Source of the DNA: Paraktedonobacter sp035294465
Lineage (GTDB): Bacteria; Chloroflexota; Ktedonobacteria; Ktedonobacterales; Ktedonobacteraceae
Direction: 5' to 3'
Assembly (NCBI GenBank): GCA_035294465.1
Contig: DATGKW010000227.1
Location: 16,917-80,916 of the forward strand
DNA: 64,000 bases
Below the pieces are notes generated by a model. The model did not search any database. It was not told where the DNA came from and was given only the letters and a program-made list of their open reading frames with translations. The position numbers and the translations under genes were made by a program. Below are positions 7,020-15,904 of the stretch, one piece after another (the stretch's first letter is position 1; each line of letters opens with the position of its first letter).

Positions 7020-9428
7020 ATGGCTATATCAATCCGAGATAATCTTGCTCCTGTCGCGAAAGAGGCGCAGGCGTTGATGGTGCGCAATGAGGTTGGGCAG
7101 CCTGGCTTTACGCTGACGATCGATGGCAAGACAGTGCAGGCGTATGAGAATCAGACGATTCTGAGCGCGGCGAATGATGCAGGTATTACCGATATTCCGA
7201 ATATGTGCAATGATGAGAAACTGGAGCCGACCGCCGCCTGCCGAATGTGCCTGGTGCATATCGAGGGGCATCCGTTGCCATTGCCTTCTTGCACAACGCC
7301 CGCGCTGCCTGGTATGGTGGTGACGACAAATTCGGATGAGTTGTTCCATATCCGGCGCACCAATCTGGAGATGCTGCTTTCCGATCATAACGCGTATTGC
7401 CAGCCGCCTTGCCAGGTTGATTGCCCGACGCATATTGATATTCCTGGCTACCTGGAGTTGATTGCGAAGGGGGAGATGAAGGAAGCGGCTCGCCTGGTGA
7501 AGGAAGTGCTGCCTTTCCCCTATATTCTGGGCCTGACCTGTCCCGCGCCCTGCCAGCAAGCTTGTCGTCGCGGGCTGGTTGATGAGGAGATTGCGATCTG
7601 CCGCATGCATGGGCACGCCGCCGAAACGTGCTTGCTCGATCCGCCGGTGCCGTATCCAAAAGATCCGCCGACGGGTAAGAAGGTGGCGATTGTCGGCAGC
7701 GGTCCCGCCGGTCTGACCTGCGCGTATTATCTGGCGCTGAAAGGGCATTATTGCAAGGTGTTTGAGATGCAACCTCAGCCGGGCGGAATGCTGCGCTATG
7801 GCATTCCTGAGTATCGCTTGCCGAAGGATCTGATGGATCGGGAGCTTGATCATGTCTTTCAGTTGGGCGTGGATTTGCAGTGTAACGTGAAGCTGGGCCG
7901 CGATTTTACGATTGATGATCTGTTTGCCGAGGGCTTTGACGCGGTCTATCTGGCAATTGGCGCGTGGACGAGTAATCCTCTGGGCACGCCTGGCGAGGAT
8001 GCGGAGGGCGTGGTCAACGCCATTGCTTTCCTGGGCGAGAAAGTGGAGGGCAAACGAGTTCCGGTCAGGGAGGGCAATGAGGTGGTGGTGCTGGGCGGCG
8101 GCTTTACGACATTTGACTGTACGCGCACGTCGTGCCGCTTTGGCGCGAAGGTTCATACAGCCTATCGTCGCTCGCGTAAGGAGATAACGGCAACTGCTGA
8201 GGAGATTGAGGACGCGGAGGCGGAGGGCGCTGAGCTTCTCTATTATGAGCAGGCGACGAGGGTAATTGTTGAGGATGGAAAAGTCAAGGGCCTGGAGTTT
8301 ATCAGGAATAAGCTGGGGGAACCGGATGCCAGTGGCCGCCGCCGCCCGGTGCCAATTCCTGGGTCGGAGCATGTGATTTCGTGCGATGTGATTATTCCGG
8401 CCTATGGTCAGAAGCCGGATAAGGCCGTGCTGGATGAGAAGTCGGGGGTGAAGTGGACGAAGTGGACAACGATTCAAACCGATCCCTATAATTTTATGAC
8501 GGATCGCTATGGGGTGTTTGCCGGTGGTGATGCTCAGCTTGGCGCGAAGACGATTATTGAGTGCGTGGCTCAGGGCAAGCTTGGTGCGCGTTCGATTGAT
8601 GCATTCCTGCGCGGCGAGGATATGGCGGAGGTGTCGCGCCGTCTGGAGCTTGAGGAGCGCAAGCCGGATCTGTTTGATATTGTGCCCTATAAGCCGGTTG
8701 AGCCGAAGGTGAAGATGCCGATGCTGCCCTACGAGGAGCGCCGCCGCAATTTCCGCTTGATTGAGAAGGGCTATCTGCGGGAGCAGGCGATGCGCGAAGC
8801 GGGACGCTGCTTGCAGTGTGCCTGCCCGGCTGCCGGTCAATGCGATTTGCAGAAGTATAGCATTGAGCATGGCCTGGCCGATAATCGCTTCCATGATGGG
8901 GAGCCGAGCGATTATCATGATTATGATTTTGATCTGTCGCATAGCTTTATTCTGCGCGATCCGAATAAGTGCATTAACTGCACGCAGTGTGTGCGCGTGT
9001 GCCACGATGTGATCGGCCCCGATTGCTACGGGATGTTTGGCAAGGGCTTTGATACAATTGTTTCGACGCCATTTAATGTGAGCTTGCATGATACGGACTG
9101 TGTGTCCTGCGGGGCCTGCGTGCAGGTGTGCCCGACCGGCTCGTTGATGATGGCTGAGCGCACGCTGAAGCGCTACGCGTTCGCGCTTGATCGCTGTATC
9201 TTCTGCGGCGATTGTGTAGAGGTCTGCCCGCATGGGGCATTGGGCGAGACTCCCAATTTCGAGCTATCGTTCTTCCATCGCTTCGGCCCCGATGTGACGC
9301 TGGAGAAGGGCGATCTGGCCGTTGCTCCTGATTACCTGGTGCGTCAGCGCCTGCCGCGCGGCAAGAAGGACCTGCCGGTAATGAGCCCGCTGGTGCGCCC
9401 GCTGCCCCCGCGCGGCCTTCGCGAATAA
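7020..9428 (+). CDS. NuoG N-domain / GltD-type NAD(P)H oxidoreductase / ferredoxin fusion
   Basis: An 802-residue fusion. Residues 20-110 form a NuoG-like [2Fe-2S] domain (NMCNDEKLEPTAACRMC, later LPSC). Next comes the GltD-type N-terminus with its Fe-S cysteines (CQVDCPTHIDIPGYLELI and LTCPAPCQQACRRG). A two-dinucleotide flavin domain follows (FAD site VAIVGSGPAGLTCAYY; NAD(P) site VVVLGGGFTTFDCTRT). The C-terminus has three Cys motifs: CINCTQCVRVC, CVSCGACVQVCP and CIFCGDCVEVCP. ATG 7020 is preferred because AAGAGGAAA lies just upstream; an upstream in-frame ATG at 6921 lies inside the NuoF-like gene. It can take electrons from NAD(P)H through FAD and is probably the pyridine-nucleotide entry point of this operon. 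The physiological acceptor is unknown. Confidence 0.9.
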   Translation: MAISIRDNLAPVAKEAQALMVRNEVGQPGFTLTIDGKTVQAYENQTILSAANDAGITDIPNMCNDEKLEPTAACRMCLVHIEGHPLPLPSCTTPALPGMVVTTNSDELFHIRRTNLEMLLSDHNAYCQPPCQVDCPTHIDIPGYLELIAKGEMKEAARLVKEVLPFPYILGLTCPAPCQQACRRGLVDEEIAICRMHGHAAETCLLDPPVPYPKDPPTGKKVAIVGSGPAGLTCAYYLALKGHYCKVFEMQPQPGGMLRYGIPEYRLPKDLMDRELDHVFQLGVDLQCNVKLGRDFTIDDLFAEGFDAVYLAIGAWTSNPLGTPGEDAEGVVNAIAFLGEKVEGKRVPVREGNEVVVLGGGFTTFDCTRTSCRFGAKVHTAYRRSRKEITATAEEIEDAEAEGAELLYYEQATRVIVEDGKVKGLEFIRNKLGEPDASGRRRPVPIPGSEHVISCDVIIPAYGQKPDKAVLDEKSGVKWTKWTTIQTDPYNFMTDRYGVFAGGDAQLGAKTIIECVAQGKLGARSIDAFLRGEDMAEVSRRLELEERKPDLFDIVPYKPVEPKVKMPMLPYEERRRNFRLIEKGYLREQAMREAGRCLQCACPAAGQCDLQKYSIEHGLADNRFHDGEPSDYHDYDFDLSHSFILRDPNKCINCTQCVRVCHDVIGPDCYGMFGKGFDTIVSTPFNVSLHDTDCVSCGACVQVCPTGSLMMAERTLKRYAFALDRCIFCGDCVEVCPHGALGETPNFELSFFHRFGPDVTLEKGDLAVAPDYLVRQRLPRGKKDLPVMSPLVRPLPPRGLRE

Positions 9429-9447
9429 TATTCATTCTTTCAAAAGA

Positions 9448-9505
9448 GGGTGCGCAAGCTGCGTAACAAATCTGTCTCCCAATTTGTTACGCAGCTTGCG
9501 CACCC
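9448..9505 (+). terminator. long perfect hairpin ending the Nuo-like operon
   Basis: Two perfectly complementary 24-base arms (9448-9471 and 9482-9505) enclose a 10-base loop, 20 bp after the last operon stop. The bases after the hairpin are T-rich but interrupted (TGTTTATTTGCCTTTTTC). The stem is longer than usual for an intrinsic terminator, so it could also be a small palindromic repeat. Confidence 0.65.
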
Positions 9506-9538
9506 TGTTTATTTGCCTTTTTCTAATGGCCGGGCCTT

Positions 9539-9566
9539 TTGTCACGGGCAGATTCCGTGCTACAAT
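9539..9566 (+). promoter_or_regulatory. sigma-A-type promoter of the GH1 gene
   Basis: TTGTCA (9539-9544), a 16-base spacer and TACAAT (9561-9566), 43 bp upstream of the start codon. Confidence 0.6.
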
Positions 9567-9608
9567 AACAATGTTATCTCTGCAACTGATAGGAGGAGTC
9601 CTTTCTCG

Positions 9609-11003
9609 ATGGCCGGCAAACGTGTCCTCCGTTTCCCTGAGGACTTTCTCTGGGGCACTGCCAATGCTGCTTACCAGTGCGAGGGCGGCAATACCAATAA
9701 TCAGTGGTACCGTTGGGAGCAGCAGGGGCATATTCTTTCGGGCGATAGCTGCGGAGATGCTGCCGATTGGTGGCAGCGAGCCGAAGCTGATTTTGAGCGG
9801 GCCGAGCAGATGGAGAACAACGCGCTGCGCCTGAGCCTGGAATGGAGCCGTATCGAACCGGAAGAGGGCCGCCTGGATAGCTCCGCGATCGATCGCTACC
9901 GCGCGATGCTGAGCGATTTGCGGCAGCGGCATATATTGCCGATGGTGACTCTGCATCATTTTACCGAGCCGCTCTGGTTCGCCGACCGGGGAGGCTTTAC
10001 TGATCCGGCGAATATTCGCTATTTCTTGCGCTACGTTAAGTATGTGGTCTCTCATCTCCAGGATCTCTGCGATTTCTGGATCACGTTTAACGAGCCAAAT
10101 GTGTATGCCGCGATGGGCTATCTGATCGGCACATTTCCACCCGGTGAACATGATCTCAAGCGCACACTATTGGTGATACACAACCTGCTGCAGGCCCATG
10201 TGGCGGCTTTCTATGCCATCAGCGAGCTACAGCCGGAGTCGCGCATTGGCTATTGTCTGCACTATCGCCTCTTCGATCCGGCCAACCCCTTCTGGCTGCC
10301 CGATGTTGTAACGGCTTCTCTTCAGGAGGAGAGCTTTAACTGGGCGCTCCTCAAGGCGGCTGAGACCGGCCATTTTTCCTTCCCGCTGAATTTCGCAATG
10401 AAACCGCTCGCACGTGCCAGGGGGACGCGCGACTATCATGGCGTGAACTACTACACGCGCGAAATGGTGCATTTTGATCCAACGAAAGCAAATGAGCTGT
10501 TTGCTCGCCGTTTTAATCGGCCCGGCGCTGTGATGAACGATCCGGGCGCGCAGGGATCCTTCGGCGAGATTTATCCAGAGGGCCTCTATCGCGTTCTCAA
10601 GTCGGTATACAGGCTGACGCGTGGCAACAAGCCACTCTATATTACCGAGAATGGCTTTTGCGATGCCAGGGATGATCGCCGCCCGCGCGCGATCCTGGAG
10701 CATCTGGCTATGGTACATCGCGCAATTCAGGAAGGAATTCCTGTGCGCGGCTATCTGCACTGGACGCTGGTGGATAACTTTGAATGGGCCGAAGGTTGGA
10801 GCGCACGCTTCGGGCTGATCGAGCTGAACCAGCACACGCAGGAGCGTGTCCCTCGTATCAGCGCCAGCCTCTATGGTGAAATCTGTCGCGCCAATGCCAT
10901 TACCGAAGATATGGTTGAACGTTACGCGCCCGAGGCCATAGATACGATTTTTGGCTTGAACGAAAAAGCGGGGAGTACCACGCGAATTTTTCATTCAAAA
11001 TGA
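9609..11003 (+). CDS. family GH1 beta-glucosidase / beta-glycosidase
   Basis: GH1 enzymes hydrolyse beta-linked glucosides or galactosides with retention. The N-terminal signature FPEDFLWGTANAAYQCEGG, the acid/base FNEP (Glu162) and the nucleophile ITENG (Glu347) are intact, as are the late GYLHWTLVDNFEW and the substrate-binding Trp region. The ATG at 9609 follows AGGAGGAG by 9 bases and gives 464 residues, the family length. There is no signal peptide, so the enzyme is cytoplasmic and probably acts on imported oligosaccharides. A GH3 enzyme lies nearby on the other strand, suggesting joint use of beta-glucosides. The exact substrate cannot be read from sequence. Confidence 0.95.
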   Translation: MAGKRVLRFPEDFLWGTANAAYQCEGGNTNNQWYRWEQQGHILSGDSCGDAADWWQRAEADFERAEQMENNALRLSLEWSRIEPEEGRLDSSAIDRYRAMLSDLRQRHILPMVTLHHFTEPLWFADRGGFTDPANIRYFLRYVKYVVSHLQDLCDFWITFNEPNVYAAMGYLIGTFPPGEHDLKRTLLVIHNLLQAHVAAFYAISELQPESRIGYCLHYRLFDPANPFWLPDVVTASLQEESFNWALLKAAETGHFSFPLNFAMKPLARARGTRDYHGVNYYTREMVHFDPTKANELFARRFNRPGAVMNDPGAQGSFGEIYPEGLYRVLKSVYRLTRGNKPLYITENGFCDARDDRRPRAILEHLAMVHRAIQEGIPVRGYLHWTLVDNFEWAEGWSARFGLIELNQHTQERVPRISASLYGEICRANAITEDMVERYAPEAIDTIFGLNEKAGSTTRIFHSK

Positions 11004-11036
11004 GAAATATATTGTGGTTTCGGAAGGAGGATATTC

Positions 11037-11198
11037 ATGGAATGCCTGATCTGTTTGAGTTTGAGTGGTGAACGGCGTATTTCGCCTGGCCCATTTATTC
11101 ACAAGGGCGCCTATCGGGTGGTTGATCATGCCATTCCAGCTTCAGAGTTGACAACGTTTTGCAAGAAGTTTACCCAACAATTTCAGACCTTCCTGTAG
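11037..11198 (+). CDS. small Cys-containing protein of unknown function
   Basis: A 53-residue ORF with a strong ribosome site (GGAAGGAGG, 6 bases before ATG), 33 bp after the GH1 gene. It begins MECLICLSLSGERRISPGP and continues FIHKGAYRVVDHAIPASEL. The CxxC pair near the start recalls the opening of HIT-type or small zinc-binding proteins, but the rest of such a domain is absent. It is either a genuine small protein cotranscribed with the glycosidase or the N-terminal stub of a lost gene. Confidence 0.45.
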   Translation: MECLICLSLSGERRISPGPFIHKGAYRVVDHAIPASELTTFCKKFTQQFQTFL

Positions 11199-11244
11199 GA
11201 ACTCCCGTTCTCTATGGATTTGACTGGTAAAAAGAAGGTGACTT

Positions 11245-11272
11245 TTGCTTGATTCCTCCGTAGAGATATACT
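11245..11272 (+). promoter_or_regulatory. possible promoter of the XRE-GAF gene
   Basis: TTGCTT (11245-11250), a 16-base spacer and TATACT (11267-11272), 95 bp before the start codon. Confidence 0.4.
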
Positions 11273-11367
11273 ATTATACATTGGTGAAAAAGATGTTTAT
11301 CTTTGCGGCATAGAGAGACATAGTATAAGTTCAGGGGCTTCTGTGGGGAAAGGGCTCAAGAAGAGTT

Positions 11368-12360
11368 ATGGAAACGAAGCACAATTTTTCTAGCTGGCAG
11401 GAATTTCTTGGCCGGCTCATTAAAAACCCCCAGGAGAAACAGCGCCTCGCACGTGAAGCCGACGTCAGGCCGATTACTTTGAAGCGCTGGGCGACAGGAG
11501 AATCGCAGCCGCGTGAGGAAAATATTCATCGCCTGGCCCGTGCGCTTGCGCCAGAACTTTCCGATATTTTCCTGAGCCTGGTCGAGAAAGAGTTTCCCGC
11601 TTTTGTTCACGAAAGTTTTCAGCCCAACCACGTCGTACCGGAAATCTCCTCCGAACTCTATGCGCGGGCGATGCAGACGTATGCAGAAGTTCCTCCGGCC
11701 CTGGTTCGCGATGCACTCTATAGACTGATCATAGAAAACGCTCTTCAGCAGTTTGATCCCGATAGTCTGGGGATGTCTATTGCCCTGGTGAGTTGTGTTC
11801 CTCCCTTACCAGGGCAAAAAGTTCGCTGTTTACGCCAGGTTGGCGGAATGGGCACTCCTCCCTGGGAAAGGGACCTGGGGCGCAAGACCATTTTTTTAGG
11901 GTCAGAATCGATAGCAGGTAACGCTGTTATGAGCTACAAGGTTGTCTCGATAGAGAGCCGGGACTCCTCGACGTTTACCCCGGCCAACTGGACCGATTTC
12001 GAGCAGAGTGCGATTGCCGCGCCCATTCTCCGCCAGGCTCGTGTGGCCGGGGCCTTGCTTGCATCGAGTTGCCATCCTCATTATTTCACTCAAGCTCATC
12101 GAGATCTCCTGGAGGGCTATGCTCACCTGGCGACTTTGATCTTTGAGCCAGGTGAGTTTTACGATTCTGATGATATTATGCTGGGTGCCATGCCCGGCTT
12201 TAAACTCCAGGCACCGCACTTCGCCAACTTTGAGCAGCGCGTCTCACTTAAACTGACAGAGGCGGCACAAAGCAAAGGTGGCATGGCTCTCCAGCTTGCT
12301 CGCCAACGCGTCTGGCAGGATATCGCTGAAGAGCTTTTACAGGTGCCGGCCGGGGAATAA
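11368..12360 (+). CDS. XRE-type HTH regulator with C-terminal GAF-like domain
   Basis: Residues 8-60 form a lambda-repressor-like helix-turn-helix (FLGRLIKNPQEKQRLA, then VRPITLKRWATGESQPREEN). Residues 100-270 resemble a GAF sensory domain (LRQARVAGALLASSCHPHYF followed by LLEGYAHLATLIFEPGEFY). At 330 residues it matches a regulator layout common in Ktedonobacteria. The ligand is unknown. It lies between the GH1 and GH3 genes and converges on the latter, so it is a candidate regulator of beta-glucoside use; that is inference only. Confidence 0.8.
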   Translation: METKHNFSSWQEFLGRLIKNPQEKQRLAREADVRPITLKRWATGESQPREENIHRLARALAPELSDIFLSLVEKEFPAFVHESFQPNHVVPEISSELYARAMQTYAEVPPALVRDALYRLIIENALQQFDPDSLGMSIALVSCVPPLPGQKVRCLRQVGGMGTPPWERDLGRKTIFLGSESIAGNAVMSYKVVSIESRDSSTFTPANWTDFEQSAIAAPILRQARVAGALLASSCHPHYFTQAHRDLLEGYAHLATLIFEPGEFYDSDDIMLGAMPGFKLQAPHFANFEQRVSLKLTEAAQSKGGMALQLARQRVWQDIAEELLQVPAGE

Positions 12361-12406
12361 GGGAAAGCTCATGAATGGAGCAACGCAGCCGGCAGCGTCG
12401 TTTCAT

Positions 12407-14665
12407 TCACCCTTTCACGGCTTGATTGACCTGCTCGACCAATGCTTCTACCTGCTCTTCGGAAAGAGCGCCGAAGGAGGCCAGTTTGATCAGTGGCAGG
12501 CCCAGGATCATTTCCATGTCAGGGCTCTCTGCTTCTTCTGTGGCCTGGTTGGCCAGGGCGCTCATCAGGACTTCGGCGGCTTTGGGATGCATGAAGAATT
12601 TTTTCAGCGGCTGCCACTTGTTAAAGATCGGCGTGGCAGGCCGGGTATGAAGCGTAACCTGCGCGCTCAGCACAATCTGCGCGCTGGATTTGCCGATCAG
12701 GATCTCAAATTCTCCGGATTCGCTCTGCCAGCCTCCTGCTTCGCTGTCATAGAATGCGAAATCGCGGGGTTCCAGGGTCAGGCGCACTGCTTTCTCCTCG
12801 CCGGGATCCAGGGCAACTTTAGCGAAAGCCTTGAGTTCTTTTTCTGGTCGCACCACACTGGCTTCGAGATCGCGTACATAAAGCTGGATCACTTCTTTGC
12901 CCGCACGTGTTCCTGTATTGCGCACGCGCACCGTGACCTCCAGATTCTCTTCGTCGGTGATGGTGGATTGGCTGAGCTGGATATCAGTGTACTCGAAGGT
13001 GGTATAGGAAAGGCCATAGCCGAAAGGAAAAAGTGGCGCAATTTTTTTCTTGTCATAATATCTATATCCAACAAACAACCCTTCACCGTAACGTACCTGG
13101 CCGGCCTCTCCGGGATAGTTGAGATATGCCGGTGTATCTTCCAAACGGCGCGCGAAGGTTTCTGCCAGCCTGCCTGACGGGTTGACCCGACCAAGCAGGA
13201 CGTCGGCGGTGGCGCCTCCCGAGGCCTGCCCGCCCAGGCCGGCCTCAAGTACCGCCTTTGGGCTCTCGATCCAGGGCATTGTGACTGCTGAACCGTTGCA
13301 GAGTACCACAACGGTATTGGGCTGGACGCGGCACACTTCCTCGATCAGGCGATTATGGGCTGCGGGCAGGTTAAGATGCGCGCGATCTGAGCCCTCCGCT
13401 TCGTCTTTATCGGTCAGCCCGGCAAGGATGATTGCTACATGTGCTGCGCGTGCCACCTCAACAGCTTCTTGCAAAAGAACCTGGTTCGGGCTGCCATCTT
13501 CTGTGTAGCCTTCTGCGTAAGTCAGCTCGACCTGTCCATGCAGCAGTTGCTGTAACTCGTCGTAGGCATTATCTATCTTGAGTGGATTTACGCGAGCGCT
13601 GCCTGCGCCCAGGAAACGTGGGAATTTCGCGAAACGCCCGATGATCGCGAGTGAACGAGTTGTTTCCGGCTTGAGTGGCAGAAGGCCGTCCTCATTTTTA
13701 AGTAGCACCATTGATTCGGCGGCGGCTCTGCGTACCAGGGCGTGGTGTGCGTCCTGATCGAACGTCGCGTCCGGTTGACGCTGCTCCAGCCCTTGGAAGA
13801 TCAGCCGCAGGATACGTCCGGCAGCTTCGTCGATGGTCTCTTCAGAGAGCAAGCCGTTCCTGACCAGTTGAGCGATCTTTTCTGTATGATTCCCCGGTTT
13901 GCCAGGCATTTCCAGGTCCAGCCCGGCAGCCAGCGCCTTCGCCTTCTCGTTCACCGCGCCCCAGTCGGAGACGACCACGCCTTCATACGCCCATTCCGTT
14001 TTCAAGATCTGGCGCAGGAGTTTAGGATGTTCAGAGGCGTAAACGCCATTCACTTTGTTATACGCTGCCATGACCGTCCAGGGCCTGGCTTTTCTGACGA
14101 TGCGCTCAAAGGCCGCAAGGTAGATCTCGCGCAGAGTACGCTCGTCTACTTCCGCGCTGATGGTCATGCGCTCGTATTCTTGATTGTTGCAGGCAAAATG
14201 CTTCAGTGAAGTGCCAACTCCTTTGCTTTGCACTCCACGCACGAAGGCCGTGCCCATCTCGCCAGCCAGAACCGGATCTTCTGAGTAGTACTCAAAGCAA
14301 CGTCCGCCCAGCGGCGTGCGTTTGATGTTGACGCCAGGGCCCAGTACTACCTGAACGTCGTTCGCCAGGCATTCCTGTGCCAGCGCTTGCCCGATCTCCT
14401 CCACCAGCGCACAATCCCACGAGGAAGCCAGGGCGGCAGCCGACGGGAAACAGGTGGCCGGGACGGATTGAGCGGCCAGTTCGTTGTCATTGTATGGCTT
14501 GCGCAGACCACTGGGGCCGTCATTGACGTTGATTGCCTGTATACCCAGCCGTTCAACCCCGTGCGTTTGCCAGAAGCCATTGCCGATGGTCAGTTGAATT
14601 TTCTCTTCCAGAGTCATCTGGCCAAGCAATTCTTGGATACGCGTATTTCTGTTCTGTTCTTTCAA
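12407..14665 (-). CDS. family GH3 beta-glucosidase
   Basis: GH3 exo-glycosidases remove terminal beta-D-glucose. The 752-residue protein has the N-terminal barrel (RIQELLGQMTLEEKIQLT), the substrate block SLKHFACNNQEYERM, the nucleophile Asp234 in GVVVSDWGAV, the C-terminal alpha/beta sandwich (AESMVLLKNEDGLLPLK) and a fibronectin type III-like domain (VRNTGTRAGKEVIQLYV). There is no signal peptide, so it is predicted to be cytoplasmic. The start is TTG 14665 because the conserved helix begins at residue 9; ATG 14617 is the alternative. An 8-bp inverted repeat downstream of a TATAAT box suggests repressor control. Confidence 0.93.
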   Translation of the reverse strand: MKEQNRNTRIQELLGQMTLEEKIQLTIGNGFWQTHGVERLGIQAINVNDGPSGLRKPYNDNELAAQSVPATCFPSAAALASSWDCALVEEIGQALAQECLANDVQVVLGPGVNIKRTPLGGRCFEYYSEDPVLAGEMGTAFVRGVQSKGVGTSLKHFACNNQEYERMTISAEVDERTLREIYLAAFERIVRKARPWTVMAAYNKVNGVYASEHPKLLRQILKTEWAYEGVVVSDWGAVNEKAKALAAGLDLEMPGKPGNHTEKIAQLVRNGLLSEETIDEAAGRILRLIFQGLEQRQPDATFDQDAHHALVRRAAAESMVLLKNEDGLLPLKPETTRSLAIIGRFAKFPRFLGAGSARVNPLKIDNAYDELQQLLHGQVELTYAEGYTEDGSPNQVLLQEAVEVARAAHVAIILAGLTDKDEAEGSDRAHLNLPAAHNRLIEEVCRVQPNTVVVLCNGSAVTMPWIESPKAVLEAGLGGQASGGATADVLLGRVNPSGRLAETFARRLEDTPAYLNYPGEAGQVRYGEGLFVGYRYYDKKKIAPLFPFGYGLSYTTFEYTDIQLSQSTITDEENLEVTVRVRNTGTRAGKEVIQLYVRDLEASVVRPEKELKAFAKVALDPGEEKAVRLTLEPRDFAFYDSEAGGWQSESGEFEILIGKSSAQIVLSAQVTLHTRPATPIFNKWQPLKKFFMHPKAAEVLMSALANQATEEAESPDMEMILGLPLIKLASFGALSEEQVEALVEQVNQAVKG

Positions 14666-14741
14666 TCTGAGGGCCTTTCGCTGCTACAATAATTTACTCG
14701 TGTCAATGAGTCGCGTTTGATCTCTCTTTTATGCTGCTAAA

Positions 14742-14768
14742 CTGTATCCATGACTGGACTGGATACAG
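14742..14768 (-). promoter_or_regulatory. candidate operator of the GH3 gene
   Basis: Perfect inverted repeat CTGTATCC / GGATACAG with an 11-base spacer. It lies just downstream of a TATAAT box (14778-14783, minus strand) and 77 bp before the GH3 start, the usual place for a repressor site near the transcription start. Confidence 0.45.
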
Positions 14769-14777
14769 GTAAAACTT

Positions 14778-14783
14778 ATTATA
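14778..14783 (-). promoter_or_regulatory. -10 box of the GH3 gene
   Basis: Perfect TATAAT on the minus strand between the upstream terminator and the operator-like repeat. No good -35 box is visible at the expected distance. Confidence 0.4.
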
Positions 14784-14802
14784 GCTGTTTGTAGTAGAAA
14801 AA

Positions 14803-14861
14803 GGTAGAAGAACAACGTGAGTAGGCGGCAAAAAATGACCCACTCACGTTGTTCTTCTACC
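14803..14861 (-). terminator. intrinsic terminator of the DUF2382 gene
   Basis: Perfect 20-bp arms (14803-14822 and 14842-14861) with a 19-base loop, followed on the minus strand by TTTTTC. It lies 47 bp after the DUF2382 stop. Confidence 0.8.
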
Positions 14862-14908
14862 CTGGCAAGAAACGTTTCTGGCAAAGGCAATTCAGGAAGG
14901 TCACGCGC

Positions 14909-15904
14909 TTAGCTACCAGGGCCAGGCTGCGCAGGGCGATCAGCGCTTTTATCCCACAGTGGATGGTCGGGACTCAAGTCCCATATAGGCACATCGCCTT
15001 CGCGTTCCAGACGGGCTTCCTCGCGCCTGACTGTCTCTGTGATATGGCGGGTTTCATGCAGCTCGTGTTTACCGATGATTACCTCGCCAATGGTTACGTT
15101 CTGCTTGCTTACCCTGACCTCTTCATCATGAATGGGAATGCGAATAGTTTGCCCGGCTCCAATTGGCTCTTCGGCAGCACTGGCATCTTCTGCCAATGTC
15201 CGACGCTCGACGACAACTTCCTCGCGGGTTACAGGCACATCAAGGCTTTCTTGCGAGCTTACGACTTCTTTGCGTAAAATAACCTCGCCGGCCTGGTGTG
15301 GTTGCTTATACGCCCGAAGTTGCTCAGCATGCAGACGCATATGCTGTTCCTGTTCAAGATGTGGGCGCCCCTCACGAGCAGGTTGAGGAGAACCTTTCTC
15401 ACGCCGCTCTGCTCTGGCTTCGGTTTCGAGAGACGGCTGCTCTTCACGCGCTGTCCGCGGTGGAGGCATTTTCTCACGCTGCTCCATTCTGGCTTCGGTT
15501 CCGAGGGACGGCTGCTCTTCACGTGCTATCCGTGATGGAGGCATTTTCTCACGCCGCTCTGCCGCTGCTCCCGTTCCGCTGGCTGTGCTTGCCGCTGCTC
15601 TTTTTTCCGGTCCATAAGCACCATGGCTGAGCAGGATTGAGGTTGCGTCCGGTATACGTGTGCTGCTCGTCACTGAAACTAGCGGATGGCCTGCTTCGCA
15701 TTCTCTCTGGTAGAACTTGATATCTTCGGGGGCAACTCCCATATCTATCAAGTCGCGTATGACCTCTCCCTGAGACTTGCGCTCCGAAGAATAGCGAATT
15801 TGATCGTTCTGGAAACCGGCCTTCTGCAAGGCGGCTATGGTCTCGTCTGCTTTACTACGGTTGTTGAAAACGCCTACAACGGTGGTTGGTCTCACATCTG
15901 CCAT
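14909..15904 (-). CDS. stress protein with N-terminal YflT-like and C-terminal DUF2382 domains
   Basis: Residues 1-95 (TTVVGVFNNRSKADETIAAL, then GVAPEDIKFY) resemble the general-stress domain of the YflT/GsP17M type. Residues 195-310 match the DUF2382 (YsnF/AvaK) domain (VILRKEVVSSQESLDVPVTR, then EEVRVSKQNVTIGEVIIGK). Between them is a highly charged linker with 25-residue tandem repeats. The ATG at 15904 follows AAAGGA by 8 bases; an in-frame ATG at 15937 is less likely. These domains are linked to general stress responses; no enzymatic motif is visible. The protein is predicted to be cytoplasmic. Confidence 0.8.
   Translation of the reverse strand: MADVRPTTVVGVFNNRSKADETIAALQKAGFQNDQIRYSSERKSQGEVIRDLIDMGVAPEDIKFYQRECEAGHPLVSVTSSTRIPDATSILLSHGAYGPEKRAAASTASGTGAAAERREKMPPSRIAREEQPSLGTEARMEQREKMPPPRTAREEQPSLETEARAERREKGSPQPAREGRPHLEQEQHMRLHAEQLRAYKQPHQAGEVILRKEVVSSQESLDVPVTREEVVVERRTLAEDASAAEEPIGAGQTIRIPIHDEEVRVSKQNVTIGEVIIGKHELHETRHITETVRREEARLEREGDVPIWDLSPDHPLWDKSADRPAQPGPGS
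15397..15560 (-). repeat. 75-bp in-frame tandem repeats in the DUF2382 gene
   Basis: The block containing TCTCACG recurs at 15397, 15472 and 15547, a period of exactly 75 bp (25 codons). It encodes units starting REKMPPSRIAREEQPSL and REKMPPPRTAREEQPSL plus a diverged third copy starting REKGSPQPAREGRPHL. Confidence 0.85.

Noticed and set aside
7029..9233. 734-codon open frame on the minus strand
   Set aside because: It lies antisense to the NuoG-GltD fusion, whose motifs are intact. The translated sequence is Ile/Arg/His/Leu-rich without domains, a codon-bias artefact.
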